The notes beneath the pieces were generated by a model. That model did no database searches and was not told the DNA's origin. It worked only from the letters and a program-made list of their open reading frames with translations. Positions 51,153-61,913 of a DNA stretch of 64,000 nucleotides are shown piece by piece. A program made the translations under genes and the position numbers. The stretch comes from Pontederia crassipes. Lineage: Eukaryota > Streptophyta > Magnoliopsida > Commelinales > Pontederiaceae. The stretch covers positions 18,417,501 through 18,481,500 of the forward strand of contig CM060188.1 of assembly GCA_030549335.1 (NCBI GenBank). Reading direction: 5' to 3'. Numbering within the stretch: the stretch's first letter is position 1; each line of letters opens with the position of its first letter.

Positions 51153-51220
51153 GCAGCAGCAGATGGTTTCTGGGCAGGTAGTCGCTTGTTTTGCTGGTCT
51201 GCGACTCCTCCTGTGGTCTG
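51153..51220 (-). promoter_or_regulatory. Conserved proximal promoter block, copy 1
   Basis: Contains gatggttt, ggtagtcgcttgttt and ggtctgcgac (plus-strand reading), also found upstream of copies 2 and 3. It lies ~65-130 bases beyond the TATA box. The function is unknown. Confidence 0.7.
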
Positions 51221-51599
51221 CTTTTGTTGTTGTTATTATTATTGTGAAATTAAATTTTATACGACAGTGAAAAATTAAAGTTGTAGGACTTGGTTACCTC
51301 ATTGAATGTGATCAATTTTTTTTTTTTTATTCATCGATTTAAATAAATTTACTTTATTTATTTTGAGATGGCGGAAGGTTAGGAAGATTCAAAGCATATG
51401 GACTTGTTTCTAGTGTGCTCGCTCAGTTCAGTTCAGCTCACCGGAGGGAAAGTAAGAGGTGTCGCCTTTATCGAAGAATGTGAAGCGCACTCACGAAACA
51501 CCGACGGTTTCGGAAGGAGGTAAAGAAATCGATTTTGCAACGGAGCGGGAGGGGGAACAGAAACAGAGGGGAGAGAGAGAGAGCAAATGTTATCGAGAC

Positions 51600-51730
51600 G
51601 AAACGGTGGGCACAGGATGAAGAAGATGAGGGCGCGTGGCAACATCCGACGGTGCGCACGGCACGACGCCTCGGGAGCGAGTGGTCGGTTTTCGTTGTTT
51701 AGTCGGCCGACGCAGCAAATGGTTTTTCTT
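51600..51730 (-). promoter_or_regulatory. Conserved distal upstream block, copy 1
   Basis: Contains gaaacggtgggcaca (from 51599), catccgacggtgcg and cagcaaatggt, matched upstream of copy 3 and partly of copy 2. Long frames through this region on both strands lack any domain, so I treat it as non-coding. Confidence 0.6.
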
Positions 51731-51799
51731 TCGTTCTTCTTTTTTGGGATGAATATAGGCGTGTTTTCATAGACGACGTTCTCTTTCTCCATTTTTTTT

Positions 51800-53177
51800 T
51801 AACTTCAAAATTTTAAATTATTTCGACTCCAGGATTTAGATTTTATTATCACGGTCAAATTCACCAGGTAAGGATTTTTTTCCCGATTTACACTCGTTAG
51901 TTTTCCCGATTAAAAAAATATTCTTTTTAATAATGATTTTTGGGACTAATTTAATTTTTAAAGATAATATTAAATTACTCCATTATATAAACTGATTAAT
52001 ATCACTATGCATGATGAAATGTATAAAAATAATTTATTTATATTTTATATAATTTTTAATTATTTAGAACTTCAGTGAACAGCATCAACATCAACATCAG
52101 TTTATTTTTTTTTTCGATATATAGGCCTAATGTAAAAAGATTAAAGATTGAAAATAAAACAATACACACGTTTCACAAATTCGATGTATGTAACTGCGCT
52201 AAACTCTTGTTTTGAGATTCAAACATCTGATTTGTGATCATTAATTCTGTTTATATGTTAATAATGTCTTGAATGTGAATCCAGTTGGTCCCCTATATAG
52301 TCAGGCGCTTTAGCAGAATTCTTCTACGGGGTCTCGTTACCCGGTCAACGAGTCTGTGAGGGTTCAGGGGATCCTTCGGGGGTTGAGCGAAAATTTTTAA
52401 GGATATTCTGTATGTGATTCGGATTTAATTTATTTTTTTATCACGAAATAAGTGTCATCAGGAGATTTATTTAGAGTCACAGTCCGTATGTAATTTCTAT
52501 CATCTGTTAAAGAAAATGTCTATATAAACTTCCTAGGGTTCTAGACAGAGACTCATCATTGTAATCATCGTTATTCCATAACAAAGAGTCGTCATTTTTT
52601 TCTCTTCGTGTTCTTCTGTATTCCGTACGATCCCTCTCTCCCTCTTTTGGTAACATGTATATTGGTGACTCGTGATGAACTTGCAGAGGAAGACACCTTA
52701 GTGAGAAGGGATTTTTACTTCATATAAATTTTTAATTGTCCCGGAAGAATTCAAGACATTATTAGCATATATACACAAATTCTTTTGTACTATAGAGTCT
52801 GCGGCGAGATCTGATCAACACCATTAACTTGAAATTACTCATCAGATTTTGATTTGTACAGATAAATGGTTAAATTATCAACCACAGTGTGAAGATTTGA
52901 AACCTGAAGTTGGATTTTATTAATTGTTCAGTAGTGAGGAAGATTCCACCCGTGCAATTCAGTGACAATATAGTAAAGGCAATTAAAAGCATTACGCTTT
53001 CTTCATTCAAAATGGGATAATATATGTTACATATTGACATTGTTTGAAGAAGAAAAAACTAAACGTCTAAACCAAGAGATGAGAGGTACAAGAAGAGGCC
53101 CCTCAGCAGTTCTAATTACAGTACTGATCCATGATCCGGAGGAAACTACATGCGACCTTGATTATATAATTAATAAC
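51800..53177. other. Intergenic DNA with an LTR-like patch
   Basis: Between ENOD93 copies 1 and 2. The part at about 52260-52660 has an LTR-like run of signals: a tatataaac box near 52520, then ttgtaatcatcgttattcc, then a CT-rich tail ending tggtaaca. I could not find a matching partner or target duplication, so it is only suggestive. Confidence 0.35.
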
Positions 53178-53317
53178 TTAGTTGGAGTTCTTGAACGAGT
53201 TCTTCCGGGCAGATGCAAGCACCGTCTTGTCCGCAACGATGAAGTAGGCAGCTCCTGCAGCTGCATCCATTACACCGATCACCCTCCATTAGCTTAATAT
53301 GTCATTTCGTTTGAAAC

Positions 53318-53348
<31 letters not shown>

Positions 53349-53816
53349 CGTACCAGCGGAGATGATGAGGGCTTGTGCTGTGTGATTAAGGTTGTACCTT
53401 GCCCAAGGGAGCATCCTAACGCTGGCCAACTGCAAAATATGCAAAGAACATTAATGGCGAATTCATTAATTATCATGCATGATCATTAGATGCTTCTACT
53501 TATATAATGACTAATTGACTATGCATGTAAGGGAAAATGACAATGCTGAAATGTAAACTTGATTACCGTGGGAATAGCGGCTGCAACTGTTGCGACAACG
53601 GCCGCCTTAGCTCCGGCCATGACACCCTCTGCCGACCAAATCAAAAGTTAAGACATTATATATATACATACATATATATATCTAATATATATATATAGTC
53701 ATTGTATTTTTTTACGAGCATAAATATAAATATACAATATATTGATATATACCATGAGAGCAACGCTTTGCGATGGCCATCTTCTGGTCCAAAGAAGCCC
53801 GAGTGACTGAAGCCAT
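53178..53816 (-). CDS. ENOD93: Early nodulin 93-like protein, copy 2
   Basis: Four exons: 53753-53816, 53567-53628, 53354-53429, 53178-53260. They have exactly the same exon lengths (64, 62, 76, 83) and phases as copies 1 and 3, giving 94 residues. The product matches copy 1 except for LASVRML in place of LASIRML, as far as I can read. Introns are AT-rich and differ in length from the other copies. A TATA box (53918-53924) stands upstream. Between it and the conserved proximal block is a long GA microsatellite that is absent from the other two copies. Function is as for copy 1; whether this copy has distinct expression cannot be told. Confidence 0.93.
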
Positions 53817-53917
53817 CTTAATTCAAAAGCTTTCTCTGCCCTTGAAAAGCTTGATTATATCGATTCAGTGAGAGAGAGAGAATTGGGATGAAAGGTAAGG
53901 CTACGTCGAGAGCCCCT

Positions 53918-53924
53918 TTTTATA
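53918..53924 (-). promoter_or_regulatory. TATA box, ENOD93 copy 2
   Basis: CTTATAAAAAGGGG on the minus strand, about 105 bases upstream of the start codon. Confidence 0.72.
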
Positions 53925-53966
53925 AGGGAGTGAAGTGAGCACTAGGGATGGATTGGATGATTATTT

Positions 53967-53969
<3 letters not shown>

Positions 53970-54034
<65 letters not shown>
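53970..54034. repeat. (GA)n microsatellite in the copy 2 promoter
   Basis: About 65 uninterrupted bases of alternating ag, placed between the TATA box and the conserved proximal block. On the transcribed strand it is a (TC)n tract. Confidence 0.95.
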
Positions 54035-54037
<3 letters not shown>

Positions 54038-54040
54038 CAT

Positions 54041-54098
54041 GGGCAGATGGTTTTTGGTTAGGTAGTCGCTTGTTTTTTCTAGTCTGTGAGTCTCTTTA
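54041..54098 (-). promoter_or_regulatory. Conserved proximal promoter block, copy 2
   Basis: cagatggtttttgg, ggtagtcgcttgtttt and ctagtctgtgag match the blocks at 51153 and 56529. Confidence 0.7.
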
Positions 54099-54455
54099 GC
54101 AGGGCAGACTCACCCACTTCGCATGTATCATAACATTAGTGTCTTCATTATTTGATGTTAATATGTAAAATGTGTGCGAGAGAGAGGGCGAAAATAAATT
54201 TTAAATTCAATTATTACTAATGTGAGTAATTTACTCTTTTAATTTTCTCTTCTAAAGGGATAAAAAAAGAATATGAGTGAAAGCCCGTGAAATTAATTTT
54301 ATACCACAGTGAAAATTGATGTCATGGAGTATTCGGTGAAGGATTCCCGTGGAGTTTCTATTAGTATACTTTGATTAATTAAATCTAACTGTTTTCCTCT
54401 ATTTCAGTTTACCTAGGAATCTGTAAAAAAAAAAGGAAAAAATATAAGAGGAGTC

Positions 54456-54560
54456 GAGCATCGGACGGTGCGTACGGCATCACGCCCCCGGAAACCAGCG
54501 GTCGTCCGTTATTCAGGGGGTCGATGCAGCAAGTGGTATTTTGTTTTTGTTCAGACGCAA
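54456..54560 (-). promoter_or_regulatory. Conserved distal upstream block, copy 2
   Basis: atcggacggtgcgtacggc, cgcccccggaaacca, ttcagggggt and gcagcaagtggtattttg are shared most closely with copy 3. Confidence 0.65.
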
Positions 54561-54599
54561 TGATGGAGATTAATTCACCTGTTTTTTATTCTAAGAAAA

Positions 54600-54877
54600 T
54601 ATCAAAACTTCGAAGTTGGTGGAGCTTAATTTAATTTAATTTCTTTTCTTGTATTAGTTCGACAACAACCTTTCGTTTGGAATGGGAAAAAAAAGATTGA
54701 AGAATTGTCTTTCTTCATTCTTCTTCCAATTCATCTTTGATCGTTGCATGATATCTCTGTTCGATCGGAAAATATCAAGGATTCAAAAATATGAAAATAA
54801 TCAACATATATATATATATATATTATACATTTCATATAAAATTTTGATTATTTAATTTGATAACGAGCTTCTGAGCG

Positions 54878-54917
<40 letters not shown>

Positions 54918-55591
54918 TATATATACACACACATATATGTTACATTTTAAAAACCAAACTGATTGCTAATTGAAATAAAAAAAAAAGATATCCTGCTTCG
55001 TTTTCCAAGCTTAGTATATTAGGGAACGTTTTCGCCAATTAATTATTTTCAAATGAGTTAGTTAAAAAACGAAAATTAAAAACAGGAAAAAAAATCAAAT
55101 TAATCTCAATATCTCTTCCCACCTTACTTTTTCTTCTAGCAAAATCACTTGTACAACAAAAAATACAGTTAAATATGCATAGATCAATATGATCAAATAA
55201 TAATAATAACTAATAGTTAATGTTTTTTTTCTCATTGTGATTGAAGAATACATTGATTGTCAAGATTTCAATTTCTTTTAATAGCAAATGAGGTCTATTT
55301 ATTTGTGAACCACCGGTGTGAAGATTGAAATTAGAGGTTTCATCCATGCAACGACAAAAGCAAATGACAATAAAGCCAGACGAATCACGCTTTGTTTCAA
55401 ACCATGAAATGAGATATATTACATGAGGGATAAAAAAAGTAGAGGTCCTTCGATCACTTCTAATTACACTTAAGTACAACATCCATTATCCATGATTCCA
55501 TAATCCAATCCTCTGTGGGATGTTGCAGGGAAACCCAATTGGATCATGGGGCCGCAGACGAAGGTATAAACCCAGGACCATAAGTAACTAG
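54600..55591. other. Intergenic DNA
   Basis: AT-rich, with (ta)n tracts at about 54808-54824 and 54880-54912. No exon was seen. Confidence 0.5.
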
Positions 55592-56354
55592 TTAATTGGA
55601 GCTCTTGAACGAGTTCTTCCGGGCAGATGCAAGCACCGTCTTGTCTGCAACGATGAAGTAGGCAGCTCCAGCAGCTGCATCCATTACATCCATCACCCAT
55701 TAGCTTGTTAATTTGACTAATAGATCTGAAACTTGCATGTACACGCACGAAGAATTTGCACAACACCAAGTACGTACCAGTGGAGATGATGAGGGCTTGT
55801 GCTGTGTGATTAAGGTTGTATCTGGCCCAAGGGAGCATCCTAACGCTGGCCAACTACAAATCAATATGCAGACATTAACTAATGGTCGATATAAATGTAG
55901 ATGAAAAACTGACGAGGTCAACAATTATATTCCTGATACTATGAAGTGGGAACATATATACATGTGTACTGTTGTACAACATTACGTATGTATGTAAATA
56001 CATTTTGCATGTATGCATGCATGTGTGGTGAAGACATTCATCTAGCTACTCATTCAACAGGGTAAAAGATGATCCAATATAATACCCACCGTAGGAATAG
56101 CAGCTGCAACTGTTGCGACAACGGCCGCCTTCGCTCCGGCCATTACACCCTCTGCGGATTAATCAAACCAAAGTTAAGAGCATATTTTACCTGAGAGATC
56201 TGGAAGAAGCCATAGGAGGCAGGTAGATAAGCTATAAATTTGAGGAATGTACATGTGCTTCCACTCGGTACATGCACACTGCATACATACCATGGGAGCA
56301 GCGCTTAGCGATGGCCATCTTTTGGTCCAAAGATGCACGACTCACTGAAGCCAT
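55592..56354 (-). CDS. ENOD93: Early nodulin 93-like protein, copy 3
   Basis: Four exons: 56291-56354, 56090-56151, 55778-55853, 55592-55674. Lengths and phases equal those of copies 1 and 2; 94 residues. It differs from copy 1 by MASVSRAS instead of MASVTRAS, LASVRML instead of LASIRML, and NSFKSSN instead of NSFKNSN at the C terminus. The rest appears identical, including MAGAKAAVVATVAAAIP and RYNLNHTAQALIISTAAGAA. A TATA box lies at 56469-56475, and the two conserved upstream blocks follow it. Family role is as described for copy 1. Near-identity of coding sequence beside diverged introns points to recent duplication, gene conversion or strong purifying selection. Confidence 0.93.
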
Positions 56355-56468
56355 CTTAATTGCCGAGTCTTTTTGGAGATGAAAAAACGTTCCTCTGTTC
56401 TGAACAGCTTAATTGTTGAGAGAGTTAGAGAGAGATGGGATGGAGGGTCATGATGTGCAGCCAGCCCC

Positions 56469-56475
56469 TTTTATA
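56469..56475 (-). promoter_or_regulatory. TATA box, ENOD93 copy 3
   Basis: CTTATAAAAGGGG on the minus strand, about 120 bases upstream of the start codon. Confidence 0.75.
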
Positions 56476-56528
56476 AGGGAGAGAACTAGAGAAGTTAGTG
56501 CGATTGCGTGAGTGATGGCTAAGAGAGA

Positions 56529-56600
56529 TCAGCAGCAGATGGTTTTGGCAAGGTAGTCGCTTGTTTTTCTAGTCTGCGACCTCCCTTCCTGTGGTTTTGG
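56529..56600 (-). promoter_or_regulatory. Conserved proximal promoter block, copy 3
   Basis: cagcagcagatggtttt, ggtagtcgcttgttttt and ctagtctgcgac, then cctgtggt. It matches copy 1 most fully. Confidence 0.72.
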
Positions 56601-56704
56601 AAGAAGATAAAAAGTTAATACTTAATAATACCAAGAAGAAGAAGAGGGAAAGGGAGAGCTGCAGGAGCAACAACAGTAGCAGCAGAAGAAAACCTTATCT
56701 TCAG

Positions 56705-56850
56705 GAAACGGTGGGCACACGATGGAGACGATGATCCCACGTGGCTGCATCCGACGGTGCGTAGGGCAGGTCGCCCCCGGAAACGAGTAGTCGTTCGTTG
56801 TTCAGGGGGCTGAGCCTGAGGCAGCAAGTGGTATTTTGCTTTTGTTTAGA
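56705..56850 (-). promoter_or_regulatory. Conserved distal upstream block, copy 3
   Basis: gaaacggtgggcaca and catccgacggtgcg are shared with copy 1; cgcccccggaaac, ttcaggggg and gcagcaagtggtattttg with copy 2. It includes a G-box (CCACGTGG, near 56737-56744) that copies 1 and 2 lack. Confidence 0.65.
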
Positions 56851-57840
56851 TGTGAAATATGGCCCCCCTCACAACCCACTGCCGCACTGCCTCGTGTGCG
56901 CTTGGTGTGCTGGGTGTACGAGTCCCATTTAGATTATAGGAATCATCAATGCAGAATTCATCTGCCCTCGAACATGCACCACCTTCATGCAATCATGCGC
57001 GTGTTGTGTGTGTGAGAGAGAGGAGAGAGAGGGGAGAGAGAGCACTCAAAGTTGGGATAAGCTTCGAAACAGGCGATGAAGAACCAGAGGCCCCGGCGAA
57101 AACCACGTGAGAGATGGCGCGATCCATGCACGGAGCACGAAAGAAACAAGACCCACTGCACCTCGTACCCGAAACTAAAACGAAAAAAAAAAAGATAGAA
57201 GATAACACGCAAGAAAAACCACATCGCTCCCAAGTCCCAACAATTTGCGCTGGTCATGCATGTGAGACCCGAGTGAGAAGCACTAACAAATTAACGACTG
57301 CGTCTTGTTTGCTAGTAATAAATAAATAAATATATATATGAACCTCACGTCTATTCTCGTACGATTCTTACCCGCATAACATTTTTTTTTGAACTGAAAG
57401 TGCGCGATCTAAAATACTCGGACAGCTCTGTAAATCCGACGTCAATGTCCAAAGCTTTCATGCACGTCAATGATTTTCACAATGGTCAGAGAATACACGC
57501 CTATTCTGATTGTCAATGTTCAAGCCAGATCCTTACACCGGCGTAGACCCTCAACATTATTCAGGCCTCCAAAATTAAAGTCGAGTTCCCAATCCACCAG
57601 CGGAGCATGTTTATCGATAAAAGAGATTAATTAGGATTGTGAATAACAAATTTCACGCTCATTGTGGGTGAAGAAATTGTTTACCTTCACATTCAAAAGG
57701 AAAGCTCTCATCGGAGTTCTTTCTATGTAACTAAAGTATGAATGATGTTTCTAAGCAAATATAAATTTAAGTCCACTAGATGAGAAGAAAAAGAGGCATC
57801 TCATGGATTCAGTCTTCATATACCCAAGTAGGCTTATGAA
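56851..57840. other. Intergenic DNA
   Basis: A GA-rich run near 57015-57040 and mixed sequence to the 3' edge of the LINE. Short frames on both strands near 57.0-57.3 kb have no domain. Confidence 0.45.
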
Positions 57841-57844
57841 CAAA

Positions 57845-60800
57845 AGACTATTGGAATAAGACCCAAAAGTTAAAAAGAGCAATCAAGAAACAAATGTGTG
57901 ATCGTCTCTAGAACCATTCCACAAAAAGGGCAACATGGGTTAATTAAGGTACCTCCGCTCTGACCGTTTAGAGAGCTCACTATAGGTGACTGGCATCTAA
58001 GGGATAATAAGTTGATTTGGCCTTAGCATCTTCATGAGAATCCGCAAAGGATATCGCCAAAACACAAGTACAAAATGGATGTATACACACCGTCCGAAAT
58101 TAACCAACAAACATAGCATCCGAAGGAATATTAACATCAACAAAAGTTGGTAGGACTGTTAAAGATCCACTTGCTCCTTACGACCGATGTATTTTTACTA
58201 TTTGTAACAAATTTTATGAGACCCATACAAATATCAATTACGCTAGAGGAGACCAACCGTCAACTCAAAGAGGGGTTCCCACAAGAGTTAGGGATCGTTT
58301 GAAAATAGAATCACGATTCCTCTTAAGTTTTTCGGGCATAGTTGAATTGATAGATTAATTCGGGGTGTATTTGGTTGGAGTGAAATTTAATAATGAGGAA
58401 TAAGGTGTTGATGTAATGGGAAAAAGTAGATGTGATGGATGAATTTTGAGTGGGTTTTGAATTAAAAATAATTATTATAATTATGAAGTATAATTTTATT
58501 ATTAATTAAAATAAAATTGTAAAATAAAAAATTTTTATGGGAAAAAGTTTGTTAAAAATTGTATTATTTAAATATAAAAAATCATTTTGTTAAATTAATT
58601 ATATGTAATGAAATATTAAAATTTTTTAATGAAAAAATAGGTAATAAATAATATTATATTAAAATTATTTTATATCTATTAAATAATTTATTTTAGTAAA
58701 GATATTGTGTGAAGAGAAAAGAAAAAAAAAGAAATAAACTTTGAAAAAAAAGTAAAAGTCACGTCAACTTCAAAACCCAAAAAAAAGGAGGCAACCTCCG
58801 ATTCCACCTACCGAAGTGGTGAAATCGGGGTCACGTTGTTCCCGCCCGGAATCGGATTCCGAGGCGATGTTTGACGGAACCGGACGGAATAAGGTCACGG
58901 TTCTGTCCAGTTCCGCAACCAAATGGGGCCTTAGAGAACTAAGGTTTAAACATCCATATATATATATATATATATATAATGTCTAACAAATTGGGACTAG
59001 ATATCACTAGAGTTGTAAATGACAACCCATGTGATTGCTCAAGGAAGACCACAAGAAAGGTCTAGAAATCTTTTCTAGGGTATTAATTAAACCCTTAAAA
59101 TATACATTACAACAAAAAAATACATTGGAAGCGAATTCAGAATTGACTTAATTAAAATAATTTTACAAGTCATGTTTAAAAGTGCTTTCCCTTCCAACCT
59201 TGGAGCCTGCAAGCTTTGCTAAGAAGACATTGTTGCAATGAGGCATGAATAAATTTGTTAAAAATATGAATGGCTAAATATTGGAATGGAAAACTTTCGT
59301 GATTGATGTGTAGTAGGGAGAATGGTATTTCTTCTCCTAAAAGCAAGCTTCCTAGGAAAGTATACTGCAAACTTCTCATAATTAACAAAATGGTTAGTGA
59401 TATCTCCATAAAGCTTCAACAAACTATTGAAATATTTATAGTTCTTTGCATTAGTAGCTAAGTATAAAAGTATACCATCAACATATAACAATTGTGAGAA
59501 CTTAAAAGCTTGGAGCTGAAAGGAGTAATGTAATCGTTACAAACCGCATGTTTCAGTAAAGAAGATAATTTTGTAAAGTGATTGTGAAAAGATAAGGAGA
59601 AAGATGATCCCCTTGTTTGATATCCTTATAGGAGGAAAGTAAGGGGAGCACGAGCCGTATGCAACAAGAAAATGAAGGGGCAATTAAAAATCCATCCTAT
59701 ACATTTTTAGGGAAGTTCATTTTTCTTATGTTGAGAGAATACAAGACACTATTTTAAAGACTTTGGTCATATTAGTCTTGATCATTGTATATATATCTTG
59801 TGATAGGGAACGAGCCACCTCCTGTATCACTAAGATATTGTCCCTGAATGGATCGGCCAATAATAAAGGATGATTGATTAGTATCATGATGTCAAGAAAG
59901 AAGGATTCCATTCCATCGATCGGAGACCACCCTATAAATAATGTTACACAAACAATAGGTAGTCACTGACGCTCTTAGGATTCTTAGTTTTAAGAATAGA
60001 GATTAGAGATGTTTGCTCCTAGCTACAAGGGAAGAAATCATTGCTAAGAAATTAAGAATATCCTTATATTATGGCCTTCTTAATAATATCCCAATACTAC
60101 GTGTAGAATTAAGAGTAAATTTGACTGGATCTAGGGCCTTGTCCTCAGGGGTAGAGAAGGGGCTAATAAGGTTGTCATGTTTGAATTCTGAATTTTAGGT
60201 AAGCCCGGCCCGCCACTAGTCCAAGGGCACATGAGTGAGGGAGGAGCCCACACTGATCTATAATGATTCATAAGGGAGTTTAAGATTTGCTTGGAATCTG
60301 AAATGGTTTGATTATTATTGTCTATAATATAACTAATAATACTTTGTCTGTGTCCAGCCATAATAGTAAGGTGGAAATACTTATTGTTTATATCCTCGTT
60401 TTAAAGCTAGTTGGTCCTTGATTTGTTCTATCATTTGACGTTGATTTGTCTCATAATAGTAGAAATGTATTGGTAGAGAGCTCTAAGAGTGAGGATTTGA
60501 GCATTCCTAAGGCCTATAGAATGATCCCTAGCTTTCAATAATAGGATGTAAAGCCATATTCTGTAATATAGCTTTCATATGATGGTTTGACATTTAATAT
60601 AGTTTAGAGACACATGCGAGAGAGTATTTGTTTGCCTGGAATCGCATATCTACTTTACTATATTGCGAGCCTCCTGATAATTAAACAAAAAAATACTCAT
60701 ATTTAAAAAATTTAAATTTGCAAAATGAAAGTGAGGTATTCAATAGCAGAGGAGCATCTTCAGACTCACATCAACTTAAGGCCTTCACTGAGACCCCTAG

Positions 60801-60955
60801 GTACTTGGATAGATATGGTTTACAAGGGCATGGTCAAGCTTACACAAAATTCTAGTTAGTTCAGATCTATTGTTGCACTAGATAAATCCGGGTCCAGAGG
60901 TAAATCAACAAGTCCTTTTTGCATAATTATAGTTTTAAGACCTAGAGCTGCATGA
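57845..60955 (-). mobile_element. L1-type LINE, 5'-truncated and decayed
   Basis: Minus-strand ORF2 fragments lie in the expected order. The end of the endonuclease domain is at about 60.93-60.6 kb (KLDHALVNHIYPST, then FLNM/EARNIVK-type text). A link region NKYFHLTIMAGHRQSIISYI lies near 60.35 kb. Reverse transcriptase runs from about 59.9 to 59.2 kb (IKTNMTKVFKIVS; LYVDGILLYLATNAKN, where active elements have YADD). The C-terminal zinc knuckle PCCPFCGMVLETITHLF is at 57.87-57.94 kb. Multiple stops and frame changes separate the pieces. No poly-A tail or target duplication was found. A MITE sits inside at about 58362-58930. Confidence 0.75.
58362..58930. mobile_element. MITE-like insertion within the LINE
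   Basis: Left end GGGGTGTATTTGGTTGGAGTG and right end (other strand) GGCCCCATTTGGTTGCGGAAC form imperfect inverted repeats around AT-rich non-coding DNA. TTA occurs immediately right of the element, and TTA is close to its left end. It interrupts the LINE between its RT and zinc-knuckle parts. Confidence 0.6.
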
Positions 60956-61913
60956 CTCCGAAGGGTGAGCCACCCTGCTCATCTTGCCGGTGAATAATGT
61001 TTAATTGATGTTTTGTGTATGCCGTCGGAGTTGCCAGCAAGAAGAGTCTCCCCTCTCTGTCCATTCGCTCAAAAAAAGAGTCTCCCCCTCTCCATTCACA
61101 AATTCGAATTCTCACAAATCTCCAGCAATGCGCGTCCATGTACGTGTAAAGATGTATAATTTCTCTTTAAAATGTACAATCATTTGCTCATGCTCAATAT
61201 TGTTAAAGATCAAATATAATGTTCCAAAAAAGTATATGATAGATAACTACTAAATCTAGTTAACCGAATTTTACCAAATCATGTTATCCAAAGAAGAATT
61301 TGTAATGGAAAAGTCATAGGTTGAAGTTTACTAAAACCAAGTTAAAATACTTCGTATTGCATTTCTACGTTTGATTCAAGGAAATTTTGGCCCACAACTG
61401 GCTGATAGTCCCAAACGAATCGGGATTTCCGATTCGAGCAGTTAAACAAGCTCACATAGTTGTTGCCGGTCAAAAGACGTGGATTTGGTAGGAAAATATG
61501 TTCTAACAAAAATAAAAAAAAAGAACAAAAAATCGATTAAAAATTTATCCATATTTATAGCTTTGATTAGTAAACAAACCTTGAGAGCTTGTATCCAATC
61601 TCGAAAGATATAGAAAAACATATCATCTTTCCAAAAATCTCAGAGAATTTAATCCACCCATGTTTCGAACCATCGTGTAGAGAATGCCATTCAACCATCA
61701 TTTCGTAAGTCCGACGGAAAAACTCAAAACATACGGACGATGGGGCATGGAGTGAGAGAGTTCCTTTCTTTTTTTTTTTTCTCTTAGCAAAATCTTGACC
61801 GTTCCCATTGTGTGGACGACGTTCGCCTAATTGCCTAACCAGAGTTAAATGATTTGCAGGTAGTAAAATAATACCCAGAAGCCCGACCAGACTCGGATAC
61901 ACCATTAGCATGC
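60956..61913. other. Intergenic DNA / 3' flank
   Basis: No exon supported. A minus-strand frame at 61567-61911 directly follows the stop of the next gene and may be its 3' untranslated region. Confidence 0.45.

Noticed and set aside
51433-51792. 119-residue minus-strand frame upstream of ENOD93 copy 1
   Set aside because: No domain, and it overlaps the conserved distal block whose similarity among copies does not preserve a reading frame.
52260-52660. Possible solo LTR between ENOD93 copies 1 and 2
   Set aside because: It has TATA-like and termination-like signals, but no convincing terminal TG/CA pair with a target duplication and no partner, so it is kept only as a note on the spacer.
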